Source: Caballeronia sp. dw_276
Lineage (GTDB): Bacteria; Pseudomonadota; Gammaproteobacteria; Burkholderiales; Burkholderiaceae
Reading direction: 5' to 3'
DNA length: 64,000 bases
NCBI RefSeq assembly: GCF_018449635.1
Contig: NZ_JAAVUV010000004.1
Coordinates: 124,001-188,000, forward strand
Position numbers and translations under genes: made by a program
The notes under the pieces: generated by a model
What the model was told of the DNA's origin: nothing
Databases searched by the model: none
What the model saw: the letters and a program-made list of their open reading frames with translations, nothing else
In this document: positions 17,803-27,026 of the stretch, piece after piece
Layout: each line of letters starts with the position of its first letter
Position numbering within the stretch: position 1 is the stretch's first letter

Positions 17803-17908
17803 CAGCGAGTACGTACCGCCATTTATGGCGATCGATATGTTTAGGTTTCCTGTATTAATTGCAAAACTTTCCCGTTTTTACAGAAGCGTGTTGTGTGCTG
17901 TCCGCGCT

Positions 17909-18934
17909 TCACGACAACAGCCGGCCCCATTCGTAGTCCACGCCGTCCGGGCCAAACGGCAAAACGCCGGCACCTGGCGTGAAAGTCAGCTCCCCAAAAT
18001 AGACATCGTTGTCCGGCGCATACAGATCCACCCGGACGTAGTCGAAGTCTTCCGCAAGAATAGCCGCAGTGTCCAATATCGCCTTCAGGTTCTCCGGCGC
18101 AGGGCTGGGCGAATCGCTGCGTTTGTAATAGCCGATCGCCACATCGAGATGATTCCAGTTGATGTCGTACACATCACCGTGCGTGTTGCTTCCGAACCTG
18201 TCCGATATCACGAGTATGTACATGACCGGCCTTCCCGTATTGCCGCCAAAACAGTGCAGCTTGTAGTCAGCAGGGATCTGGCCACTTTTGTCGAGTAAAA
18301 GTTTTTCGAAAAAAATCCGCGGCTCGATGTTCGTGTAATGGCGTTCCCGTCCGACCTTATAGAAATCCGTCGCGAGCCAACGTGCGCCAAGCGTCTGCAA
18401 TTTCTCGAACGACGTTTGCGACTTATCTCTCACCACTTCCACGAAGCTGCTGCCGTGGTTTGCTTTCATCACGAACGAGTTCGGCAGCGCATCGAAGACC
18501 GATTGCGTAAAGCTGTCGGGCGCCGCTATCAGTGGAACCAGATGCTCTTCGCCGAGTTTTGTCCGCACGTAGTCGCGAACGGTCAGCTTGTCCGTCAACT
18601 CGGCATAGCGGGCATCGGGCTTGAGACTGCGTTGCAGGATCTTTTCGTTGAAAGTGACCGGGTGCAGCAATCGTGGAAAGCGGCCAATGAACTTGCGATG
18701 CATCAGAGTGAGGAACAGCGCATCAGGCAACATCGACTTGGCGCCTTCCTTGATTTTCCTGCTCAAGGAAGCGGTCGATTGCATCGTGGCGGGCTTCTTC
18801 AGCGGTGAATCGGCCGTCGTCAAAGCAGACGTTTGATTCGAAACCACGATCTCTTTCAGCGGCAGCGCTGAAGAATTGCCCCGGTTCGGCGCGGCATTCC
18901 AATCGCCAAACTGCCCTGTTTTGGTTTTACGCAT
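17909..18934 (-). CDS. TupA-like ATP-grasp protein of polysaccharide biosynthesis
   Basis: The start codon ATG at 18934 overlaps the upstream AraC gene by 8 bp and gives 341 residues; longer readings run through the AraC gene. Family marks are the N-terminal PVTFNEKILQRSLKPD, the central SFVMKANHGSSFVEVV and the C-terminal FGELTFTPGAGVLPFGPDG, as in the TupA-like ATP-grasp family. Named for a teichuronopeptide-synthesis protein, this family is often found in EPS and capsule clusters, where it is thought to ligate an amino acid or similar group to a sugar polymer. The substrate is unknown. The overlap suggests co-expression with the regulator. Confidence 0.82.
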   Translation of the reverse strand: MRKTKTGQFGDWNAAPNRGNSSALPLKEIVVSNQTSALTTADSPLKKPATMQSTASLSRKIKEGAKSMLPDALFLTLMHRKFIGRFPRLLHPVTFNEKILQRSLKPDARYAELTDKLTVRDYVRTKLGEEHLVPLIAAPDSFTQSVFDALPNSFVMKANHGSSFVEVVRDKSQTSFEKLQTLGARWLATDFYKVGRERHYTNIEPRIFFEKLLLDKSGQIPADYKLHCFGGNTGRPVMYILVISDRFGSNTHGDVYDINWNHLDVAIGYYKRSDSPSPAPENLKAILDTAAILAEDFDYVRVDLYAPDNDVYFGELTFTPGAGVLPFGPDGVDYEWGRLLS

Positions 18935-20003
18935 GCTTTCCACTCGTGCTAAGCGCAACCAGGTCGCGTTGCAGCGATTCAGCGTCCGATAGTGAGGACC
19001 TCGCTGTTGCGTCCCGGGCGTCTGCTGTGTTAGGGGATTGCGCCCCGGCCCGTATCTGTCCGCGGGACCGGAAGTGCATTGGTGAAACGCCGAAGCGCTG
19101 CCTGAACAGACGTCCCAACCGATTGCCGTCCCCCATGCCGCAACGTCTCGCAATCTTGTCGATAGGCAAGTCCGTATCCATCAACAGCGTGCACACGATC
19201 TCAAAGCGCGTTCGGATCAGATATTCCAATGGCGTTACGCCGAATTCGGACTTGAAGCGACGAAGATAGTTGCGCTTGCTCATGGCGGCCGACTCTGCTG
19301 CTTGCGCCACGGAGATCGGCTTGCTGTAGTTTTCCTTGATCCACCGGGCAGACTCGTGGATCTTTTCGGTTGTCGTGCGTGCGTTCAGGTCGTCAAGGTC
19401 GGGCTTGGTGCGCTGGATGGCGTGCGGTTGCAAGACGCGCGCGATTCTTCGCGCGGTATCGGCGCTCAGGTCGCGTTCGATTTGAGCGAGCGCCATGTCG
19501 GCAGGCGTCGTGGTGGTTGACCAGTCCGCGACCGGTGCGTCCTTGAACCAAAAGATCGGCACTGGGGACCGAGCCAGATTCTTTGGATCAAAGACGGAGT
19601 TGGCGCCCGGCTGGCTTCGCAGGGACGCTTCGCGGCCAGGACGTGACATCCACGACAAGAGGCGGTCGTCAGGGCTCCCTGCTGCGTCCGCATCGCGGCA
19701 TGCCACAAAAAACGCATGGAAATCGATCAGCGCGTATGTCTCGAGCTTCTGCGTCCAGATGGAAATGCTGGAAGAGCTCGTGACGAAGCCGCCAGCGTCC
19801 GACAACACCGATAGTCTGTACGGAGGCTCACCGCCGCCGGCCTGTTCGAACTCATTCGCAAGGCGGAAGGCTTCGCCGATTGCCCCGGCGTTTGCCACGG
19901 AGCATTCGTTTGAGATCAGCAGCCCAATGTGTCGTTTATTAACTTTAGATTCATCCCGGTGATGTATGTCGCTAGGCCGATAAAAGTCCGTCAACGTGTC
20001 CAC
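18927..20003 (-). CDS. GlxA-type AraC-family transcriptional regulator
   Basis: A 358-residue protein. The N-terminal half (about 20-190) resembles the DJ-1/PfpI-like domain of GlxA regulators, and the C-terminal half is a two-helix-turn-helix AraC domain. The first HTH is around ISVAQAAESAAMSKRNYLRRFKSEFG and the second is near LPIDKIARRCGMGDGNRLGRLF. The conserved PLEYL-IRTR link is present. It overlaps the TupA-like gene by 8 bp and so probably shares its transcript. Similar regulators next to Burkholderia EPS genes make an EPS-control role reasonable but unproven. Confidence 0.88.
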   Translation of the reverse strand: MDTLTDFYRPSDIHHRDESKVNKRHIGLLISNECSVANAGAIGEAFRLANEFEQAGGGEPPYRLSVLSDAGGFVTSSSSISIWTQKLETYALIDFHAFFVACRDADAAGSPDDRLLSWMSRPGREASLRSQPGANSVFDPKNLARSPVPIFWFKDAPVADWSTTTTPADMALAQIERDLSADTARRIARVLQPHAIQRTKPDLDDLNARTTTEKIHESARWIKENYSKPISVAQAAESAAMSKRNYLRRFKSEFGVTPLEYLIRTRFEIVCTLLMDTDLPIDKIARRCGMGDGNRLGRLFRQRFGVSPMHFRSRGQIRAGAQSPNTADARDATARSSLSDAESLQRDLVALSTSGKHA

Positions 20004-20947
20004 TATTTATTCCTCCAAAGCTGCAAGCATGACTTTGTGCAACACAGCGTAGCTCCGCGCAATAACCAGCTGATGAATTGGCGGAGCGGTCCTAATGAAT
20101 GGCGAATGCAGCGGCTTGATTAAGAAATAATTACTCTTGATCAAAAGAATTGCTTGTACATTAACGGTCGACGGAAAGATTTTCCGATCGGTATTATTAA
20201 TATAAAAACGAATTCAGGCAGGAAGGTGGTGCCACGGGCTTTTGTGTAACCCTATACAGAACAAGACTTTAGCTAGTTTCGTTCCTGCTGGACGTGACAT
20301 GTCCAACTTCCTGCCGAATGTATCAGAAGACCAGAAAAACAGAAAAGATTCTAGATATACAATTTCTGTTACACATATTGCAGATCGCAACAATTCTTTC
20401 TTTCCCTATGAAACCCGTAAAGCGTTCAACATAATCGGCCAATAGTTCTTGATTTTAAGCCTTGACCGATTTCATTCGATTTCCCCGGTCTATGCTTCAA
20501 CGCAACATGAAAGGGAAATTGAGTTTGGATTCCTCAGAGGATTGAGTGAATTCGGGCTAGGCCTTTTCTGAACGCGCTTTCGGCGCCTGGATCAGCCTCC
20601 AGCATGCAGTGCGCCGCGGCGAATCCATGAATCCAACCTGACACACGTCGAAAGCCGCTTGAATATCCGGCGGCAAATTTGGCGGGTTCAGGGTCTGCGT
20701 GTTTATCAAATCGGAAATGTTGTCCGCGATCCGGGTGTTCTGCCGCTCGCAGCGTATGACGTATTCAACCCGATGCCTTCAGAGCCAAGCGTGTTGCGTT
20801 GGCGCAGAACCTGCGAATGCATGAAGACGTGCGCCAGTGACCTTGCCGCGGCTCTGGCGTGATTTAGCTGGATTTCGCAAGCGGAATGGCGAAGGCGGGG
20901 CTATGGCGTAGTACGCGTTTTTTATGGACAACAACAGGGCACTCTAA
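20004..20947. other. Divergent intergenic region of about 0.94 kb
   Basis: This separates the AraC gene (leftward) from the Crp-type gene (rightward). The portion about 20100-20460 is AT-rich. Several short open frames (for example 20299-20445) have neither a ribosome site nor family resemblance, so none is called. It should hold promoters for both regulators. Confidence 0.5.
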
Positions 20948-21682
20948 ATGCTAAGAGCCGAGGACGAAGGGCACACGAATCATTTGCTTGACGCACTGCC
21001 CGCCAGAGAATGGCAAGCGCTGCATCCGTTCCTCGAAACCGTTTCGCTTCGAGAAGGCCAGGTGCTGTGCGAGAGCGGGCAACCGATAGAGCATGTCTAC
21101 TTCCCCGTGACGGCGGTCGTATCGCTTATCTACCGGATGGAGGATGGCTTGTCGAACCAGGTCGCAGCGGTAGGTGCGGAGGGAATGATCGGCGTGCCGG
21201 TCCTCACAGGCGGCAAGACGATGCCGATGAGTGTCCAGGTGCAGTTCGAGGGAACTGCATATCGGATGAAGGCCGCAGCTTTGCAACAACAGTTCACGAG
21301 TTCGGACGGGTTGCGAAGGCTCTTGCTGTTGTATATGCAGGCTTTGCTCGTGCAGGTTGCGCAGACCGCGATCTGCAACCGGTACCACTCGGTTTGCGAG
21401 CAGGTGTGCCGATGGCTGCTTCTTGAAACAGATCGTATGCCGGGCAACGAGGTTCAGGTGAGCCATCAGTTGATTGCGGAGATGCTGGGTGTGCGCCGGG
21501 AAGGCATCAGCGCGGCGGTCGGCAAGCTGCAGGACGCGGGCGTGATTTATACGAGCCGGAAGTCCATCACGGTGAACGACCGTGAAGGGCTGCAGGCTCA
21601 TGCGTGCGCGTGCTACGGCGTCGTAGCGCGCGAGTTCAGCAGGCTGCTGCCGCAGGTGCCGGCAAGGGAAGAAGTTGTATGA
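20948..21682 (+). CDS. Crp/Fnr-family transcriptional regulator
   Basis: A 244-residue protein with an N-terminal cyclic-nucleotide-binding-like beta barrel (EGQVLCESGQPIEHVYFPVTAVVSL, about 36-60) and a C-terminal winged helix with HTH around VSHQLIAEMLGVRREGISAAVGKL (about 173-196). It has no Fnr-type N-terminal cysteine cluster. The barrel lacks a clear canonical cAMP phosphate-binding cassette, so the ligand is uncertain. It lies directly upstream of the Wzc-like kinase gene and may control the EPS operon. Confidence 0.9.
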   Translation: MLRAEDEGHTNHLLDALPAREWQALHPFLETVSLREGQVLCESGQPIEHVYFPVTAVVSLIYRMEDGLSNQVAAVGAEGMIGVPVLTGGKTMPMSVQVQFEGTAYRMKAAALQQQFTSSDGLRRLLLLYMQALLVQVAQTAICNRYHSVCEQVCRWLLLETDRMPGNEVQVSHQLIAEMLGVRREGISAAVGKLQDAGVIYTSRKSITVNDREGLQAHACACYGVVAREFSRLLPQVPAREEVV

Positions 21683-22002
21683 CGGTGACCATCCTTGAAT
21701 GCGCTGTGCGCACAACGGGTCACACGATATGCATGGGAGCTGAAGGCAGATGCTCAAACGTTTTGGAGTACGGATCGTGGAAGATTCTATTAAATGTCTC
21801 GAAAATTTCCAGCCAAGTCAGCGGAAAACCCGTTCCGCGTTTCCTTAGGCGATTACTTCGCCGTGGACTTGCCGGCTGCTTGAACGTAGCGGGCTGTCCC
21901 TTTCATCATTCTTAGCGGGCCGTGCAGTCGTGCGGCATTACCCGACAGCGGCACCTTCGCCGCACGGTCGCGACATACATTGAACATCGAAGGAATACGC
22001 CG
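21683..22002. other. Intergenic leader before the EPS operon
   Basis: A short inverted repeat, GCGGAA-N6-TTCCGC (21821-21838), is followed by GTTTCC and could be a weak terminator or leader hairpin. GAAGGA at 21989-21994 is the ribosome site that fixes the GTG start of the kinase gene at 22003. A 78-codon frame beginning within the Crp stop codon has no supporting feature. Confidence 0.45.
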
Positions 22003-24321
22003 GTGGATTACTACCCTTCAAATTCGCTAAATCCCTCTGCAGGCCATGAGCGCGGGCAACTCAGCGCCAAGGACATGCTCAACCTGATGCGGGATCACAT
22101 CTGGGAGATCCTGGTCGCGACCGTAGTTGTCGTCGCGCTAGCGGTGGCCTACATCTTCATTGCGCCTCCAGTCTATTCTGCCGATGTCCTCATTCGCGTA
22201 GACCCGCCGGAACAAAACCAGTTGGGTATCGCGCTGCAGAACCAGGAAACGCTGCCGCCGCCCGCACCCGCGCCAAGCGCTGAAATGGCCGTGATGCGCA
22301 GCCGCTCCGTGCTTGAGCCCGTCATCGAAAAGTATCGCTTCGATGTTTCGGTCACGCCGCATACGTTCCCGCTGCTCGGCGATATCGCGGAAAAATTTGC
22401 TACGCCGGGTGAACCGTCGGCGCCGTGGCTTGGCCTCAAGTCATTCGCCTGGGGCGGCGAACGCGTGCAGGTCGGAAGCCTCGATGTTCCGCAAAGCCTG
22501 GAAGAAGAAAAGCTGAAGCTCATTGCACTCGATGGTGGCCGATATGAACTGCGGGGTCCGTCGAATGAATTGCTGGTGAGCGGCATGGTCGGCGTTCCCG
22601 CCAGCGCAAACGGCGTGTCCATTGTGATGAAGCAACTTGTTGCGCGTCCGGGTACGTCGTTCGAGGTGATCCGCTGGAACGACCTCGACGCCGTCAAGCG
22701 TTTCGCCGACACGGTGAAGGTCAGCGACAAGGTGAAGGATTCGGGCCTGATCGAGATCGAGTACGCGGACAAGAGCCCCGCGAAAGCGACGGAAGTCACC
22801 AACGCGCTGGCGGCGCAATACCTGGCTGCCGCGGTTGCCAGCCGTCAATCCAACGACACCAAGACGCTCGCGTTCATCAACGGCGAATTGCCGCGCTTGC
22901 TGACTGATTTGCGCAAGTCGGAAGAGGCGCTGAAGAGCTACCGCTCGACCGCCAATTCGATGCAGCCGACAGCTGAAGCGCAGTCGTTCCTTCAAGGTGG
23001 TATCGACTTCGATCGCCAGATTGCAACACTGCAACTGCAGCGCACGCAATTGCTCGAGCGCTTTACGCCGACGAGCCGCTGGGTCCAAAACGTCGATACC
23101 CAGCTCGCTCAGTTGAACAAGGCCAAGGGCGAATTCGACGGACGCTTTCGCAGCATGCCTTCGTCGGAACGCCAAAGCGTCGATCTGATTCGCGCGCAGA
23201 AGGTTGCTGAAACGATCTATCTCGGGATGGTCCAAAAGGCCGAACAGTTGACCGTGCGGCGGGCAAGCACCTCGGGTGGCGCTCACGTGGTCGATACCGC
23301 TGTGCGGCCGCATCGTCCGGTCAAGCCGAATCGTCCCGCGGTACTGGGCGGTGGTGTGGTGCTGGGTCTTCTCACTGGTGTGTTCCTTGTCTTCATGCGC
23401 CGCCACGTGATGATCGGCGTGACGGACCCGCGTTATGTCGAGCGCCGCCTGAGCGTGCCGGTCCTTGGCGAGGTCCTGTTCAGTCATCAACAGATGCGTC
23501 TCGATCCAAGCAGCGCAGGCGTGCCAAAGAAGGCGCTACCTCCGGTCTTGAAACCTGGACTTCCGTTCCCGCGCGCTGAGCCGGTAGGCGACTTCAGCAA
23601 CGCTGGCACGCTGGACGGCATCGGCAGCAGGGTGCTCGCTGCGCGCTTCCCGCATGACCCATCTGTCGAGGCGTTGCGTGCCGTGCGTACGGCGCTGACA
23701 CGCGACCTGGCCCATGCTCCGAACAACATCGTGATGGTCACCGGTCCTACGCCTTCGGCGGGCAAGAGCTTTGTTGCGGCAAATCTTGCCGTGCTGCATG
23801 CTGAGACGGGCTCGCGGGTTCTTCTGATCGATGCAGACATGCGTCGCGGCCATCTCGCGTCGTTCTTCAAGCAACGCAATCGCGGCGGGCTGGCCGAAGT
23901 GCTGTCCAACCGCATGCCCGTGCGTAACGCGCTGCGCCAGGTCGGCGTGGAAGGCGTGTCGTTCCTCTCATGCGGTGTACGCCCGACCAACCCGGCCGCG
24001 TTGCTGATGCAGCCCGGGTTCAAGGAGTTGCTGGATCGGCTCAGCAAGCAGTTCGATCTGGTGATTGTCGATACACCTCCGTTCCTCGCCGTGACAGATG
24101 CCTCGATCATCGCAAGCGAAGCGGGTTCCTCGTTGCTCGTCCTGCGCTCGGGCATGCAAAGCGAGGAAGAGATATCCGATACGGTCAGGAAGCTCGCGCG
24201 TGCCGAAGGGCGCATTGCGGGTGCAGTGTTCAACGGAATACCGCTTAAACGAAGCAACCGCGGCTATGGCTATGCCACGAACTATGCAAGCGACCACGGT
24301 GATGTGGAAACGGTTCACTGA
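22003..24321 (+). CDS. Wzc/BceF-like chain-length determinant and bacterial tyrosine kinase
   Basis: The GTG at 22003, 8 bp after GAAGGA, gives 772 residues. The layout is a Wzz domain with TM1 (about 34-54), a long periplasmic coiled-coil part, TM2 (about 445-465) and a cytoplasmic BY-kinase domain. The kinase has Walker A GPTPSAGKS (about 580), Walker A' LLIDADMRRG (about 606) and Walker B LVIVDTPP (about 685). A tyrosine-containing tail (GYGYATNY) offers autophosphorylation sites. It controls EPS polymerisation and export together with a Wza exporter and a Wzb phosphatase, neither of which is nearby. It is the first gene of the rightward EPS operon. Confidence 0.93.
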   Translation: MDYYPSNSLNPSAGHERGQLSAKDMLNLMRDHIWEILVATVVVVALAVAYIFIAPPVYSADVLIRVDPPEQNQLGIALQNQETLPPPAPAPSAEMAVMRSRSVLEPVIEKYRFDVSVTPHTFPLLGDIAEKFATPGEPSAPWLGLKSFAWGGERVQVGSLDVPQSLEEEKLKLIALDGGRYELRGPSNELLVSGMVGVPASANGVSIVMKQLVARPGTSFEVIRWNDLDAVKRFADTVKVSDKVKDSGLIEIEYADKSPAKATEVTNALAAQYLAAAVASRQSNDTKTLAFINGELPRLLTDLRKSEEALKSYRSTANSMQPTAEAQSFLQGGIDFDRQIATLQLQRTQLLERFTPTSRWVQNVDTQLAQLNKAKGEFDGRFRSMPSSERQSVDLIRAQKVAETIYLGMVQKAEQLTVRRASTSGGAHVVDTAVRPHRPVKPNRPAVLGGGVVLGLLTGVFLVFMRRHVMIGVTDPRYVERRLSVPVLGEVLFSHQQMRLDPSSAGVPKKALPPVLKPGLPFPRAEPVGDFSNAGTLDGIGSRVLAARFPHDPSVEALRAVRTALTRDLAHAPNNIVMVTGPTPSAGKSFVAANLAVLHAETGSRVLLIDADMRRGHLASFFKQRNRGGLAEVLSNRMPVRNALRQVGVEGVSFLSCGVRPTNPAALLMQPGFKELLDRLSKQFDLVIVDTPPFLAVTDASIIASEAGSSLLVLRSGMQSEEEISDTVRKLARAEGRIAGAVFNGIPLKRSNRGYGYATNYASDHGDVETVH

Positions 24322-24384
24322 GTTCGCTGGATCAACAGCGCGCCCCAAGCCGGGTGCGCGCCACATCGTTCAAGGGAAGGTGCA

Positions 24385-25509
24385 ATGGCCATAGCAATTA
24401 ACGGGAAGTTCACGTCGCAAAGAATCACCGGCGTACAGCGAGTTGCATTTGAATTGACGCGCGCCATGCAAATGCGCGCGATGCCGGGCAAGGAGCTCGA
24501 AGTCTTCGTGCCGCAGGATGCGGTGGCGCCCGGCACGTTGCTCAAGCGGCAAAGACGCTTCCCATGGTTTCGGGGCAACCTGTGGGAACAGATCACGTTG
24601 CCGATCGCATCGCGAAAGACCACGCTCGTCAACCTGTGCAATACGAATCCACTGTTCAAACGCAGGCAGATCGTGATGGTTCATGACATGGCGGTCTTCG
24701 ATGTACCCGAAGCGTTCTCCAAGAAATTCCTGCTTTGGTACAAGCTCCGGTTTTCGATACTGCCGCGACTACAACCGCTGATCCTGACCATCTCGACGTT
24801 CTCGCAAGAGCGTATTTGTCATCACCTCAAGCTCGATAAATCGCGTGTGGTCGTGTTGCCTCCGGGCGCGGATCATCTCGACCGTATTGCTTCGGAACCG
24901 GCGATCATCGATCGTTTGAAGCTTTCCAAGGATTCGTATTGCGTGATCGTGGGAAGTCTCGATCCGCGCAAGAACCTGCAGCGCGCGCTCGAAGCCATCA
25001 AGCTGCTCGGGCACCTGCCGGACCTCAAGTTCGTGATTGCCGGCGGCAAGAATTCGCGGGTGTTCAAGGCTGCGAGCAGCACTGCGCTCGACGCCGCGAC
25101 CGAAGACAAGCGCGTGGTCTGGGCGGGCTTCGTGTCCGACGGCGAACTCAAATCGCTTTATGAAGGTGCCGCGTGCCTGATCTTTCCATCGCTCTATGAA
25201 GGGTTCGGATTGCCGCCGCTCGAGGCGATGTATTGCGGCTGTCCGGTGATTGCGTCCACGCACGCTTCGATACCTGAGGCCTGTGGACAAGCGGCGATGT
25301 ATTGCGATGCGACCTCTGCCGATGACATCGCAGAGAAGATCTCGCTCATGATGAGCGACAGCGATTTGCGGCAGCATTACCGCGAGATCGGTCTTGAACA
25401 CGCGCAGCAGTTCCGCTGGGACCGCGCGGCGCGTGACCTGCTGAGAATCCTGCAGGAAGATTCCAGTCAGCGTCCGTTCAACCTCACGCCGCGCGCATCT
25501 GCAGGTTAA
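24385..25509 (+). CDS. Glycosyltransferase family 4 (GT-B fold)
   Basis: A 374-residue GT-B enzyme. The N-terminal domain starts MAIAINGKFTSQRITGVQRV, typical of GT4 enzymes that act on lipid-linked sugars. The C-terminal donor-binding domain has VGSLDPRKNLQRALEAI and the E-x7-E signature in PSLYEGFGLPPLEAMYCGCPV. It probably adds one sugar to the undecaprenyl-linked repeat unit at the inner membrane face. The donor is not readable; mannose or rhamnose are possible, since a GDP-mannose enzyme is in the cluster. It follows the kinase gene by 63 bp. Confidence 0.9.
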   Translation: MAIAINGKFTSQRITGVQRVAFELTRAMQMRAMPGKELEVFVPQDAVAPGTLLKRQRRFPWFRGNLWEQITLPIASRKTTLVNLCNTNPLFKRRQIVMVHDMAVFDVPEAFSKKFLLWYKLRFSILPRLQPLILTISTFSQERICHHLKLDKSRVVVLPPGADHLDRIASEPAIIDRLKLSKDSYCVIVGSLDPRKNLQRALEAIKLLGHLPDLKFVIAGGKNSRVFKAASSTALDAATEDKRVVWAGFVSDGELKSLYEGAACLIFPSLYEGFGLPPLEAMYCGCPVIASTHASIPEACGQAAMYCDATSADDIAEKISLMMSDSDLRQHYREIGLEHAQQFRWDRAARDLLRILQEDSSQRPFNLTPRASAG

Positions 25510-25539
25510 GCCCCATGAATCCGCATTCGGGGTGGCCCA

Positions 25540-26988
25540 ATGTTTGACCAGCGGTACAAGCGCGGAAGACGGCGCGCGTTGCAAACGCTCGCAGCGGTGG
25601 CGACGGTGCCGTTTCATGCGATGGCCGCAACGGCTGTTGCCGTTCCTGGTTCGAGCACTACCGGCACGCGCCGGCTGACGCAATTGATCGGAAGCAACGG
25701 GTGGGCTGGCGCGCCGCAAGACATCGCAATGTGGCGGCAGATGGGTATCTCCTGGGGACGCGATGTAGCAGGCCCGGGGCAGCCCGATTCCCCGCATGAC
25801 GCAATGCGCGTCGACAGAACGGGTCCGCGCTATGACAGCGACCTTTCGCCGGTGCTTCTCAGCAACAACCGGAATGGGTTCCGGTCGCTCTTGCTGCTTG
25901 CCTATACACCGGGCTGGAACGCGACCGTTGCTGACGATTCGAAATCCGCGCCCGTCGACGTCGATGCGTGGACGCAATACGTCGATGCAGTCGTTCGCAA
26001 GTATTCGGCGCCGCCGTACAACGTGCGCTATTTCCAGATCTGGAATGAGGCGGCTGGCCGCTTGTCGGGCGGTCTGCACCAGGCGACGTTCTGGCATGGC
26101 CCGAGCGCAGATGGCGACAAGGACGGCGTGTACGACCGCGCCATGCAGGACTACGTCGAACGCATCCACATACCGGCGGCGCGGATCATCCGCAAATATC
26201 GCTGCCACATCGTGTACGGCGGCTGGCCCGATCAGGGCGGGGTCGAAACTTACATCAAGTGGCTTGAATACAGAAGTCCGGTGGTCAATGCACGCATGCT
26301 CGACTGGGTCGATTACATCGACATTCATTACATGAAGGTCGCCGAGCTGGACCCGTTGTATCAGCGTTATGTCCGCAACGGTCCCGCTCGGGGACTCTGG
26401 CAGACGGAAATTGGCGACCGCTACATGGAGGACCCGCACTATCTGGCGCGGTACTTCTTCGACTTTGCGGTGTGGGCGCTGGACCGGAACTGGGACGACC
26501 CGGACAAGTACGTATCGATGGTCTATCACTGGGATGGTGTCGAGCCTTTCCGTCTCACTCAACGCGGAACGCCGCGGACCTACACGGTTTCAGGCCGTGC
26601 GTTGATCGTGTTGAACCGGACAGTGCCAGGCGCGCTGCAACGCGTACCGGCGCAATTGAAGCTGGGCCCGGATGTCGCCGGCAGCGCGGTGTATTCGAAC
26701 AAGGACCTCGTATTTCAGGTCGCGGCTCCAAGCGGCTGGCGGACGATCTCGGTGCCTGGACTCAAGGCTCCGGTGTCGAGCCGCGCGGACGTAAGGTTTA
26801 TCGATGCCTTGACGGGCCAGGCCGCGCCCGCCAGCGACGTTGCGCTTACATGGGGCAAGGATAACGGCAGCGACACCTTGAATATCCGCTTCAAGGTTCC
26901 TGAAATTGTGAACGGCGCGCGGAAAAAACCGCCGGAAGTGCCGGTGCATCTGGCGTATGTGGTCGTCAGCACGCGGCAGGTAGCCTGA
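25540..26988 (+). CDS. Exported glycoside hydrolase-like protein (GH39/PslG-like) inside the EPS operon
   Basis: A 482-residue protein with an arginine-rich N-terminus (RGRRRALQTLAAVA, Tat-like signal) and a clan GH-A barrel. Catalytic candidates are E170 in IWNEA and E290 in WQTEIGD, 120 residues apart. PslG of Pseudomonas, a GH39 enzyme in an EPS operon, has the same two-glutamate layout with similar spacing (family knowledge). A beta-rich C-terminal domain follows from about residue 350. It lies between two glycosyltransferase genes with a 30-bp gap. A role in trimming or editing the polymer during export is inferred. Confidence 0.82.
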   Translation: MFDQRYKRGRRRALQTLAAVATVPFHAMAATAVAVPGSSTTGTRRLTQLIGSNGWAGAPQDIAMWRQMGISWGRDVAGPGQPDSPHDAMRVDRTGPRYDSDLSPVLLSNNRNGFRSLLLLAYTPGWNATVADDSKSAPVDVDAWTQYVDAVVRKYSAPPYNVRYFQIWNEAAGRLSGGLHQATFWHGPSADGDKDGVYDRAMQDYVERIHIPAARIIRKYRCHIVYGGWPDQGGVETYIKWLEYRSPVVNARMLDWVDYIDIHYMKVAELDPLYQRYVRNGPARGLWQTEIGDRYMEDPHYLARYFFDFAVWALDRNWDDPDKYVSMVYHWDGVEPFRLTQRGTPRTYTVSGRALIVLNRTVPGALQRVPAQLKLGPDVAGSAVYSNKDLVFQVAAPSGWRTISVPGLKAPVSSRADVRFIDALTGQAAPASDVALTWGKDNGSDTLNIRFKVPEIVNGARKKPPEVPVHLAYVVVSTRQVA

Positions 26989-27026
26989 CTTTGCCGACCG
27001 AAATCAATAGCCCGTACAGAGGCATC

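Noticed and set aside
20242..20445. 67-codon frame in the AraC-Crp gap
   Set aside because: It starts at TTG, has no Shine-Dalgarno site, a polar sequence and no resemblance.
21679..21915. 78-codon frame starting within the Crp stop codon
   Set aside because: The ATGA overlap hints at coupling, but the protein has no recognisable pattern and the region contains hairpin-like DNA.
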